From contig CAIXXI010000316.1 in assembly GCA_903923345.1 (NCBI GenBank), positions 1 to 7,917 of the forward strand: a stretch of DNA of 7,917 bases. The letters are read 5' to 3'. The stretch comes from an uncultured Burkholderiales bacterium. GTDB lineage: Bacteria > Pseudomonadota > Gammaproteobacteria > Burkholderiales > Burkholderiaceae_E. Both the position numbers and the translations under genes were made by a program. The notes beneath the pieces were generated by a model. It worked only from the letters and a program-made list of their open reading frames with translations, was not told where the DNA came from and did not search any database. The number at the start of each line of letters is the position of its first letter. Within the stretch, counting starts at the first letter, position 1. Of the stretch, positions 1-5,631 are shown piece by piece.

Positions 1-362
1 CGCACCGTGCGCTGGGTGACTTTGGCAAAGACGAACTCACGCAGTTCGGTGAAGACTGTCGAGGCGATGCGCAAGGCACCATAGGCCAACAGCAGGCCGA
101 TCGGGACCGCGGCCATCGCAATGGCTTGCCCGGACACACCGGCCTGGGTGGCCATGGGCACGAGCGTGTCGACGATGCGTTTGAGCACGACCGGCACGCC
201 CACCACGGCGGCCTTGGCGGCCACCAGGCATGTGATCGCGATGGCGACCCGCCAGCGGAACTCCCAGAGGTAGGGCAGCAGGCTGCGCAGGGTCTGCCAG
301 TCGGAACGCTCCGGCTTTCGGCCCGGAGCGGGCGGGGGTGGAGATGGGGCTAGATGGCGCAT
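1..362 (-). CDS. ABC exporter, Atm1/MsbA type, N-terminal part (cut by window edge)
   Basis: The visible 120 residues are the start of a fused permease/ATPase ABC exporter. A short proline-rich tail (SPPPPAPG, residues 7-14) is followed by DWQTLRSLLPYLWEFRWR, the usual lead-in to the first transmembrane helix (about residues 39-60). A second hydrophobic stretch (about 80-100) leads into FTELREFVFAKVTQRTVR. That last segment resembles the intracellular loop of Atm1-like exporters, which move glutathione-linked or Fe-S-related compounds or metals across the inner membrane. The ATPase domain, with Walker A, Walker B and signature motif, lies outside the window, so function rests on the N-terminal pattern only. 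The ATG at 362 is chosen because an in-frame TGA lies just upstream of it. No strong Shine-Dalgarno sequence is visible. It follows the flavoprotein gene on the same strand after 63 bases and may be read with it. MsbA-like or other type IV exporters remain possible. Confidence 0.8.
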   Translation of the reverse strand, partial: MRHLAPSPPPPAPGRKPERSDWQTLRSLLPYLWEFRWRVAIAITCLVAAKAAVVGVPVVLKRIVDTLVPMATQAGVSGQAIAMAAVPIGLLLAYGALRIASTVFTELREFVFAKVTQRTV

Positions 363-425
363 CAGATTCAGCTTTTCAGTGCGCAGCAAGGGGCCGCGTC
401 GAGGGTTCGGCCAGGCGACGAGGGC

Positions 426-2222
426 TCACGCACCCGGCATCCCGTAGACCGGGGTGGCGATCCCTTCATGGCGCGCCTTGAGTTGCAGGCCCAGATAGAG
501 GGAATAGTGGCGTGACTGCGCCAGATTGCCGCCGTGAAACCACAGGTTGGCCTGGCGGGTCGGCTTCCACATATTGCGCAGCTCGCCCTCCCACGGACCC
601 GGGTCCTTCAGCGTGTCCGAGCCCAGACCCCAGCACGGGCCAAGCACCTCGGCCACTTCGGGCGAGATCAGTGCCGCCGCCCAGCCGGTCATCGAGCCGT
701 AGCCGGTGGCATAAACGACCAGATCGGCCGGCATGACCGTGCCATCGCGCAGCACCACGGCCTCTTCGGTCAGGTGATCGATCACCGCGCCGGGCTTGAG
801 CGCGATGCGGCCGTCAGCGATCAGGTCCGATGCGCCCACATCGATGTAATAACCAGACCCCCGGCGCAGATACATCGGGGTGAGTCCGGATTCGTCTTCT
901 CCGAAATTGAGCATGAAGCCGGCTGCTCGCAGCCGATCATAGAACTCGGCATCGTCGCGTCGGAGCTGGGCGGTGACCGGAATCTGGAACTGCGGAACCA
1001 GGCGATAGGGAATCGAGGCGACAGTCAGATCGGCCAGATCCGTGCTGATGCCGGCCTTGAGCGCTTCCTCGGAATACAGCGTGCGGTTGCGCGCCTGCGA
1101 TTCGGCGCGCACCACCAGGGTGGGCGAGCGCTGCAGCATGGTCACCTCGGCACCATGCTCCCAGAGGTCAGCGGCAATGTCGTGCGCCGAATTGTTCGAG
1201 CCCACGACCACACAGCGCTTGCCGGCAAAGGCCTCGCCACCCGGATGCGTGCTGGAGTGATGCTGAACACCCTTGAAGCGGTCCATGCCCGGATAGCTGG
1301 GCAGATTCGGCACACCGGACATGCCGGTGGCCAGCACCAGGTGGGTGGGCCGCAGGGTGACCGGCTGGCCGTCGCGCTCGACCTGCACCGTCCAGGTGGC
1401 GCTGGTCTCGTCGAAGGCCGCCTTGCGGCAGACCGTCTTCGCCCAGTAGTTGAGCTCCATCAGCTGACAGTAGGCCTCGAGCCAGTCGCCCATCTTGTCC
1501 TTGGGCGTGTAGACCGGCCAATGCTCGGGAAACGGCAGGTAAGGCAGGTGGTCATACCAGACCGGGTCATGCAGGCACAAGGACTTGTAGCGATTGCGCC
1601 AGGCATCACCTGCACGCTCATTGCGATCGATGATCAGGGCGGGCACACCCAGACGCTTCAAGCGCGCGCCCAGGGCCAGACCGCCCTGTCCGCCGCCGAT
1701 GATCAGGCAGTAGGGCTGCTCGGTGTAGCCGATCGACTCACGCTCGGACTGACGCGCATCCGTCCAGGTGGTTCGGCCGCGAATCGCTCCATGCTGGGCG
1801 CCGGCCTCACGGGTCGGGCCGCGCTTTTCCTCGAAGCCCTTGAGTTCACGCAGGGCGGTGAAAAAAGTCCAGCCCTGGCCGTCTTTCAGGCGCACATGGG
1901 CCTTGCCCCGACCGATCGCAGTCTCGAAGGCCAGCCAGGCCTGAACGACACCATTGGATTCAGTCGCATCCCCTTCGATCTGCCAACCGGTGGGCTGCAC
2001 ACGGTCGACGGTCTCGCGCACCATCGTCCCGATAGCGCCACGGCCTTCGAGGGTCGCGATATTCCAGGTGAAGGCGATCAGATCGCGCCAATAACTCTCC
2101 TTGCCGAACAGCGCCGACACCTGATGCGCATCGCGCGCGTCCAGGGCGGCCGCGAATCGGGCCAGCCAGTCACTCACGAGCCGATTCGGCGTGGTCATCG
2201 CTGCGGGGCTTTCGAGGCTCAT
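426..2222 (-). CDS. FAD/NAD(P)-dependent flavin monooxygenase-like protein with N-terminal NTF2/SnoaL-like domain
   Basis: This is a 598-residue flavoprotein of the CzcO/flavin-containing monooxygenase group (COG2072 type). Residues about 12-130 look like an NTF2/SnoaL-like alpha+beta domain, for example SDWLARFAAALDARD and SYWRDLIAFTWNI. The FAD Rossmann motif GGGQGG is at 176-181 with the acidic strand end IIDRNE at 197-202. LATG is at 297-300. An FMO/Baeyer-Villiger-like fingerprint, FKGVQHHSSTH, is at 316-326. A second nucleotide-binding loop, GSNNSA, is at 341-346, and YATGYGS is at 504-510. Members use NAD(P)H and O2 to oxygenate small molecules; the substrate cannot be read from the sequence. 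The start at 2222 is the longest one. An internal ATG at 2198 (MTTPNRL) is equally plausible, since neither has a clear Shine-Dalgarno sequence. It diverges from the copper chaperone gene and precedes the ABC exporter. Confidence 0.9.
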   Translation of the reverse strand: MSLESPAAMTTPNRLVSDWLARFAAALDARDAHQVSALFGKESYWRDLIAFTWNIATLEGRGAIGTMVRETVDRVQPTGWQIEGDATESNGVVQAWLAFETAIGRGKAHVRLKDGQGWTFFTALRELKGFEEKRGPTREAGAQHGAIRGRTTWTDARQSERESIGYTEQPYCLIIGGGQGGLALGARLKRLGVPALIIDRNERAGDAWRNRYKSLCLHDPVWYDHLPYLPFPEHWPVYTPKDKMGDWLEAYCQLMELNYWAKTVCRKAAFDETSATWTVQVERDGQPVTLRPTHLVLATGMSGVPNLPSYPGMDRFKGVQHHSSTHPGGEAFAGKRCVVVGSNNSAHDIAADLWEHGAEVTMLQRSPTLVVRAESQARNRTLYSEEALKAGISTDLADLTVASIPYRLVPQFQIPVTAQLRRDDAEFYDRLRAAGFMLNFGEDESGLTPMYLRRGSGYYIDVGASDLIADGRIALKPGAVIDHLTEEAVVLRDGTVMPADLVVYATGYGSMTGWAAALISPEVAEVLGPCWGLGSDTLKDPGPWEGELRNMWKPTRQANLWFHGGNLAQSRHYSLYLGLQLKARHEGIATPVYGMPGA

Positions 2223-2308
2223 GGACGGTGCATTTACAAGCGGGTGATCCGGGAGGGGGATGATAGATTAGTCGGCTGTTCAAACCGCCGCTCCTGGAGC
2301 CACTGCCC
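2223..2308. promoter_or_regulatory. Divergent intergenic region between flavoprotein and copper chaperone genes
   Basis: This 86-base gap must hold the promoters for two divergent genes unless they lie inside coding sequence. It is locally AT-richer around 2261-2270 (TGATAGATTA) and contains TTTACA at 2233-2238 on the plus strand. No -35/-10 pair with normal 16-18 base spacing could be assembled on either strand. A GGAG at 2296-2299, nine bases before the ATG at 2309, is a good ribosome binding site for the copper chaperone. No copper-regulator palindrome (CueR- or CopY-like) was recognised. Confidence 0.4.
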
Positions 2309-2803
2309 ATGACACCCCGTTTCATCTCCGGCCTGATCGCCTCGCTGATTGCCCTGCCCTGCCTTGCCCAGGTCACCGTCAGCGAGCCATGGGTCCGTGG
2401 CACCGTGCCCGAGCAAAAGGCCAGCGGCGCCTTCATGAGCCTGACCGCACAGACCGACAGCCGACTGGTCCAGGTGCAATCACCGGTGGCGGCCACGGTC
2501 GAGATTCACGAGATGAAGATGGATGGCGGTGTGATGCGCATGCGAGCGATGCCCGAACTCGCCTTGCCGGCTGGAAAAGCCGTCAGCCTTGCACCAGGGG
2601 GTTATCACGTCATGCTGATCGGCCTGAAGCAGGTGCTCAAACCGGGCGATCAGGTGCCCCTGACCCTGATCGTCGAGGGTGCGAACAAGCAACGTCAGCA
2701 GATCGAGGTCAAGGCAGCCGTGCGGCCGCTCAATTCGGGTGCTGGCGCGGCATCGGGTCAGGCTCAGTCTGGTGCGAGCGGCGGGTCAGGTCACAAGCAC
2801 TGA
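2309..2803 (+). CDS. Periplasmic copper chaperone, PCu(A)C / DUF461 family
   Basis: This 164-residue protein of the PCu(A)C family binds Cu(I) in the periplasm and, in characterised members, helps deliver copper to the CuA or CuB centre of cytochrome oxidases. Residues 1-20 form a signal peptide with a likely signal peptidase I site after LPCLA (20/21). The cysteine at 18 lacks a proper lipobox, so a lipoprotein is unlikely. The mature part keeps the copper motif exactly: H67-X10-M78-X21-H100-X-M102, on the cupredoxin-like core that begins VSEPWVRGTVP. After about residue 142 there is a Gly/Ser/Ala/Gln-rich tail ending in GHKH, which may add a weak metal site. The start is supported by GGAG at a 9-base spacing. 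It is the only plus-strand gene; no Sco/SenC or oxidase gene is next to it here. Family assignment is secure; the partner oxidase is unknown. Confidence 0.93.
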   Translation: MTPRFISGLIASLIALPCLAQVTVSEPWVRGTVPEQKASGAFMSLTAQTDSRLVQVQSPVAATVEIHEMKMDGGVMRMRAMPELALPAGKAVSLAPGGYHVMLIGLKQVLKPGDQVPLTLIVEGANKQRQQIEVKAAVRPLNSGAGAASGQAQSGASGGSGHKH

Positions 2804-2814
2804 GGCGGGGAAAG

Positions 2815-2844
2815 GTCGAGGCCTCAGGCTCCCTTAGCCTCGAC
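2815..2844. terminator. Stem-loop at convergent gene ends (possible bidirectional terminator)
   Basis: GTCGAGGC (2815-2822) and GCCTCGAC (2837-2844) are perfect 8-base inverted arms around a 14-base loop. The structure spans the gap between the copper chaperone stop (2803) and the toxin stop (2824) and runs into the last codons of the toxin. On the minus strand the stem is followed only by CTTTCC, and on the plus strand by no T run, so it is not a classic intrinsic terminator. A second, competing 5-base stem (AGGCT/AGCCT, 2826-2840) is also possible. Confidence 0.3.
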
Positions 2845-3240
2845 ACCAACACGCCGCGCGGCCAGGGCCAGCGCAGTGTCCGCAGTCAACAATTCCATGC
2901 CCCGAAGAACGGCCAGCTGCAGATAGATCGCGTCGTAGGCGGTGAGCTCATGGCTGGCTGCGGCCAACAGGAGCGTCCCAACACCGGCGGCCTGAGGATT
3001 GAATTCGATCGGCAGCGCATCGACGAGGGCCGCAGCCTGTTGCGCCTGGGCCAAGGTGATTCGGCCGCGACGCACGGCCGTGATGAGTGTATTGGCCACT
3101 TCGGCGCGCAGCAGAACAGGGGCGATGAGTGGCGCATCGGAGCACCCTGAAATGGCCGCCTCGACACTGGCTGCAGCAGGGAGCTTGTCGCTCAACAGCC
3201 AGGCAAGAAGCGCCGAAGCGTCCAGAACAACCCCATTCAC
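2824..3240 (-). CDS. vapC: VapC-type PIN-domain ribonuclease toxin
   Basis: This 138-residue PIN-domain protein is the toxin of a type II toxin-antitoxin pair. VapC toxins are Mg2+-dependent RNases that cut tRNA or rRNA sites and stop translation. All four acidic metal-binding positions are present, numbering from the GTG: D7 in VVLDASALLAWL, E47 in RAEVANTL, D103 in AYDAIYLQLA and D121 in TADTALALA. Length is normal for the family, so it looks intact. I prefer the GTG at 3240-3238 over the ATG at 3261. The GTG shares the GTGA overlap with the antitoxin stop, sits behind a purine-rich GAGGGG, and puts the conserved VVLDAS strand at the very N-terminus. Translation is therefore probably coupled to that of the antitoxin just upstream. 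The RNA target cannot be read from sequence. Confidence 0.9.
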   Translation of the reverse strand: MNGVVLDASALLAWLLSDKLPAAASVEAAISGCSDAPLIAPVLLRAEVANTLITAVRRGRITLAQAQQAAALVDALPIEFNPQAAGVGTLLLAAASHELTAYDAIYLQLAVLRGMELLTADTALALAARRVGVEAKGA

Positions 3241-3497
3241 GCCCGCCCCTCTTCGATCCACGTTCGGATTTCGCTGCCGCTCGCGCCGACTTCCGATCGA
3301 AGCGCGCGCGCGCCGGCGATAACCGCCTCAATTGGAAGCGGCACCTCAGTGGGTTGGGCGGGCACCAGCCGAGCGATCGCCTGGCCTCGACGGGTAATCA
3401 CGAAGGACTCCCCTTCGACCACGCGCTCCAGCAACTCGGACAGATGCGTCTTGGCCTCGAAGGTTCCCACTGTGTTGGATGATCTGGGCGTTTGCAT
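3237..3497 (-). CDS. Phd/YefM-family antitoxin (VapB role)
   Basis: This 86-residue antitoxin would pair with the adjacent PIN toxin. Residues about 9-48 carry the Phd/YefM DNA-binding fold: TVGTFEAKTHLSELLERV, then GESFVITRRGQAIARLVP. The C-terminal third (about 60-86), ending IRTWIEEGRA, is the typical toxin-binding tail of Phd-type partners of VapC. By family behaviour it neutralises the toxin by direct contact and represses its own operon by binding a palindrome. Such a palindrome is present at 3508-3527. Its stop codon overlaps the toxin start (GTGA). The ATG at 3497 is used because it follows the AT-rich control region and gives the usual short lead before TVGTFEAK. The Shine-Dalgarno is weak (GGTGA, only about two bases from the ATG). 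Genes with this arrangement are often annotated vapB, although the fold is Phd/YefM and not AbrB. Confidence 0.9.
   Translation of the reverse strand: MQTPRSSNTVGTFEAKTHLSELLERVVEGESFVITRRGQAIARLVPAQPTEVPLPIEAVIAGARALRSEVGASGSEIRTWIEEGRA
3246..3251 (-). promoter_or_regulatory. Ribosome binding site supporting the vapC GTG start
   Basis: GAGGGG on the minus strand lies 5 bases before the GTG at 3240, inside the last codons of the antitoxin gene. It favours the GTG over the upstream ATG at 3261, and together with the 4-base overlap it suggests coupled translation. Confidence 0.5.
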
Positions 3498-3507
3498 GTC
3501 ACCAACT

Positions 3508-3527
3508 TAACTAGTTTGTACTAGTTA
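3508..3527. promoter_or_regulatory. Palindromic operator candidate of the toxin-antitoxin operon
   Basis: TAACTAGT (3508-3515) and ACTAGTTA (3520-3527) are perfect 8-base inverted arms around a 4-base centre (TTGT). They contain two ACTAGT hexamers whose centres are 10 bases apart, about one helical turn. The palindrome begins 11 bases upstream of the antitoxin ATG, in the most AT-rich patch of the window. This is the expected place and form for an autoregulatory site bound by a Phd/YefM antitoxin or the antitoxin-toxin complex. Binding itself is inferred. Confidence 0.6.
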
Positions 3528-3532
3528 TTGTA
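3527..3532 (-). promoter_or_regulatory. Possible -10 box of the toxin-antitoxin promoter
   Basis: TACAAT on the minus strand matches the sigma-70 -10 consensus at five of six positions and touches the outer edge of the palindrome. A repressor on the palindrome would therefore cover the transcription start. No good -35 box is found 16-18 bases upstream; TGAACA at 3541-3546 is too close. The call is tentative. Confidence 0.35.
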
Positions 3533-3564
3533 GCCGATCATGTTCATTCCCACTTCCCAGTGTG

Positions 3565-4335
3565 TCAGCCCCTGCGTGGCCGTACTCGCCCAAACCCCAA
3601 GCCCTCCAACACCCGACCGGACAGCGCCTGCGCCCACAGCGCATAGGCGCCGGCTGCCGGATGAAAACCGTCGGTTGCGATGAAGGACGCATCGCTCATC
3701 GCCGGCAAGGGCAGGTGCTCGACGGGCAGCGCCGCCTTCATCGATTGAGCATGAGCGCTCAAGGCGCGATCGAGGGTCCGCGCATGCTGACCCATGACCG
3801 CACGCAGCGGCTGCGGCAGCGCCGGAAAGCGGTGCATCGGCGGCAGCCCCGACCACAACACCCGCTGCACACCGTGCTGTTCGGCCAGATGCTGCACCAG
3901 TCGGTCGACGTCGCGCAGCCAGGCCGCAGGCGTCTGCAATGCGGTCACATCATTGACGCCGAGTGCGATCACCGCCAGATCGAAACGCTCCGACGGCTCG
4001 AGCAGGGCGATCGCATCGCGGGTGCGAAGACCGGTTCGGGCCGCCAGCTTCCAGCGCAATGGCCGATCGTGGCGTCCTTGCAGGCGGGCCAGCAATTGCC
4101 CCGACAGCGCCTGATCCTGATGAGCCGCACCGACGCCGGCGGCCGATGAATCGCCCAGGATCAGCAAGCTGGCAGCCGGTCCGTCGTGACGCTCACCAAG
4201 GCAGCCGGTACGCGGGCCTTCGGGTTCGGGCAACAGCGGCGTCACCCGCCGCACCCGTTTGCCCTGGGCCAGCAGCAGCGGCGCCAGTGGCAGGGCCAGA
4301 GCCAGTCCCCAGGGCAGATCGAGCCTGTGCTTCAT
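3565..4335 (-). CDS. SGNH/GDSL-family hydrolase (lipase/esterase/thioesterase-like)
   Basis: This 256-residue serine hydrolase has the SGNH/GDSL fold. The block residues are all present: GDSSAAGVG with nucleophile S63, oxyanion G102 in AARTGLRTRD, N128 in ALGVND, and the D222/H225 pair in TDGFHP. Residues about 8-24 are hydrophobic and followed by GKRVRR, suggesting an uncleaved membrane anchor or a signal peptide, so it probably acts at or outside the inner membrane. Family members cleave acyl esters or thioesters (TesA-like enzymes included); the substrate is unknown. It follows the thiolase gene on the same strand after 63 bases, so cotranscription with the fad genes is plausible. A strong hairpin lies in that gap. 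No clear Shine-Dalgarno precedes the ATG at 4335. It ends 67 bases before the antitoxin gene. Confidence 0.88.
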   Translation of the reverse strand: MKHRLDLPWGLALALPLAPLLLAQGKRVRRVTPLLPEPEGPRTGCLGERHDGPAASLLILGDSSAAGVGAAHQDQALSGQLLARLQGRHDRPLRWKLAARTGLRTRDAIALLEPSERFDLAVIALGVNDVTALQTPAAWLRDVDRLVQHLAEQHGVQRVLWSGLPPMHRFPALPQPLRAVMGQHARTLDRALSAHAQSMKAALPVEHLPLPAMSDASFIATDGFHPAAGAYALWAQALSGRVLEGLGFGRVRPRRG

Positions 4336-4349
4336 GATCGATTCAATGT

Positions 4350-4377
4350 GCTGGCCGCGGGCGAAGCCGCAGCCAGC
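4350..4377 (-). other. Strong GC hairpin between fadA and the SGNH hydrolase gene
   Basis: On the minus (transcribed) strand, GCTGGCTGCGG and CCGCGGCCAGC form an 11-base-pair stem with a 6-base loop CTTCGC. The stem contains one G-U wobble, which would be an A-C mismatch on the plus-strand RNA, so the structure suits the transcribed strand. It ends 14 bases before the hydrolase ATG and starts 21 bases after the fadA stop. No T run follows (ACATTGAATCG), so it is not a standard intrinsic terminator. It could act as an attenuator, an RNA 3'-end stabiliser or a translation block. Confidence 0.5.
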
Positions 4378-4398
4378 GCCACCGCATCAACAGGCGGC

Positions 4399-5598
4399 TC
4401 AGACCCGCTCGAGGATGCCGGCTGCACCCATGCCGGTGCCCACGCACATCGTCACCATGCCGTATTTCGCCGCACGCCGGCGCAGGCCGTGCACGACGGT
4501 GGCCGCGCGGATCGCACCGGTGGCACCGAGCGGATGGCCCAGCGCGATCGCCCCGCCCAGCGGGTTGACCTTCGCCGTGTCCAGGCCGAGGTCGCGGATC
4601 ACGGCCAGCGACTGCGCAGCGAAGGCCTCGTTGAGTTCGATCCAGTCGAGGTCGTCCTGCGTAAGGCCAGCAGCCTTGAGCGCAGCTGGCACCGCCTCTT
4701 TCGGGCCAATGCCCATGATCTCGGGCGGCACGCCGCGCACCGCAAACGACACGAAGCGGGCCAGCGGTGTGAGATTGAACTGCTTGAGGATGCGCTCGGA
4801 GACCACGATCAGCGCGCCGGCGCCATCCGAAGTCTGCGAGCTGTTGCCGGCGGTCACGCTGCCTTTGGCGGCAAACACCGCCCGCAGGCGTGCCAGGCCC
4901 TCAATTGAGGTGTCGGCACGCGGGCCTTCATCCAGGCTCACGGTGCGGGTGAGCGTGTCGATCTGGCCGCTGCTCAGGTTGGGAAATTTCTCGATCACCT
5001 CGACCGGGCAGATCTCATCAGTGAATTCGCCTGCCGCCTGGGCGGCCAGTGCGCGGCGATGCGATTCGAGTGCGAAGGCATCCTGGTCCTCGCGGGACAC
5101 CTTCCATTGCATGGCGACCTTCTCGGCGGTCATGCCCATGCCATAGGCGATGCCCAGGTTTTCGTTGCGATCGAACACATGCATGTTGATCGACGGTGTG
5201 TGGCCCATCATCGGCACGTTGCTCATCGACTCGCAGCCGGCGGCGATCATGGCGTCGGCCTCACCCACCCGAATCCGGTCGGCGGCCATGGCCAGTGCGG
5301 TCAAGCCCGAGGCGCAGAACCGGTTGACTGTCACGCCGCCCACGGTATTGGGCAGGCCAGCCAGCAGTGCGCCGATTCGGGCCACGTTCAGGCCCTGCTC
5401 GGCTTCGGGGATCGCGCAGCCGACGATCGCGTCTTCGATCACCGCTGGGTCGAGTGCCGGCACCTGGGCCAGCGAGGCCTGCAAGGCCCGCACCAGCAGG
5501 TCGTCGGGGCGGATGTTGCGAAACACGCCCTTGGGCGCCTTGCCGATCGGGGTGCGGCTGGCCGCAACGATGTAGGCATCCTGAATCTGTTTGCTCAT
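4399..5598 (-). CDS. fadA: Acetyl-CoA C-acyltransferase (3-ketoacyl-CoA thiolase), FadA type
   Basis: This 399-residue thiolase catalyses the last step of fatty-acid beta-oxidation, splitting 3-ketoacyl-CoA with CoA into acetyl-CoA and a shortened acyl-CoA in the cytoplasm. The acyl-accepting cysteine is C95 in VNRFCASGL. The second active-site group is H355 in GGAIALGHPLGATG, and the acid/base cysteine is C385 in MCVGTGMGAAG. Segments such as IPEAEQGLNVAR, GNSSQTSDGAGAL and VRGVPPEIMGIGP resemble the Bacillus FadA partner of FadN more than biosynthetic acetoacetyl-CoA thiolases; this comparison is from memory. Length is normal. The ATG at 5598 has GGAG at 5607-5610, an 8-base spacing. It starts 33 bases after the stop of the hydratase/dehydrogenase gene, so the two are almost certainly one operon. 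Chain-length preference cannot be told from sequence. Confidence 0.94.
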   Translation of the reverse strand: MSKQIQDAYIVAASRTPIGKAPKGVFRNIRPDDLLVRALQASLAQVPALDPAVIEDAIVGCAIPEAEQGLNVARIGALLAGLPNTVGGVTVNRFCASGLTALAMAADRIRVGEADAMIAAGCESMSNVPMMGHTPSINMHVFDRNENLGIAYGMGMTAEKVAMQWKVSREDQDAFALESHRRALAAQAAGEFTDEICPVEVIEKFPNLSSGQIDTLTRTVSLDEGPRADTSIEGLARLRAVFAAKGSVTAGNSSQTSDGAGALIVVSERILKQFNLTPLARFVSFAVRGVPPEIMGIGPKEAVPAALKAAGLTQDDLDWIELNEAFAAQSLAVIRDLGLDTAKVNPLGGAIALGHPLGATGAIRAATVVHGLRRRAAKYGMVTMCVGTGMGAAGILERV

Positions 5599-5631
5599 GT
5601 CTTGTGCTCCGTATCAGTCGGACAGGGCGGA

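Noticed and set aside
363..425. A 5-base CGTCG/CGACG inverted repeat between the flavoprotein and ABC exporter genes as a terminator.
   Set aside because: The stem is too short, the loop too long and there is no T run. The gap otherwise shows nothing notable.
2221..2233. A minimal four-codon upstream frame (ATG CAC CGT CCA TGA) whose stop overlaps the flavoprotein ATG at 2222.
   Set aside because: It has no Shine-Dalgarno and no regulatory logic visible in the encoded residues, and the true start of the flavoprotein may be at 2198. Chance is the simplest explanation.
534..2312. A 592-codon open frame on the plus strand opposite the flavoprotein gene, whose stop overlaps the copper chaperone ATG (ATGA).
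   Set aside because: The translation has no recognisable domain and low-complexity His/Gly/Arg-rich character typical of antisense frames in GC-rich genes, while the minus-strand flavoprotein has full motifs. The ATGA overlap looks fortuitous.
3238..3261. Extended toxin start at the ATG at 3261, adding seven residues.
   Set aside because: It would overlap the antitoxin by 25 bases, and the extra residues (MDRRGAG) are not part of the PIN fold. The GTG with the GTGA overlap and purine-rich site fits better.
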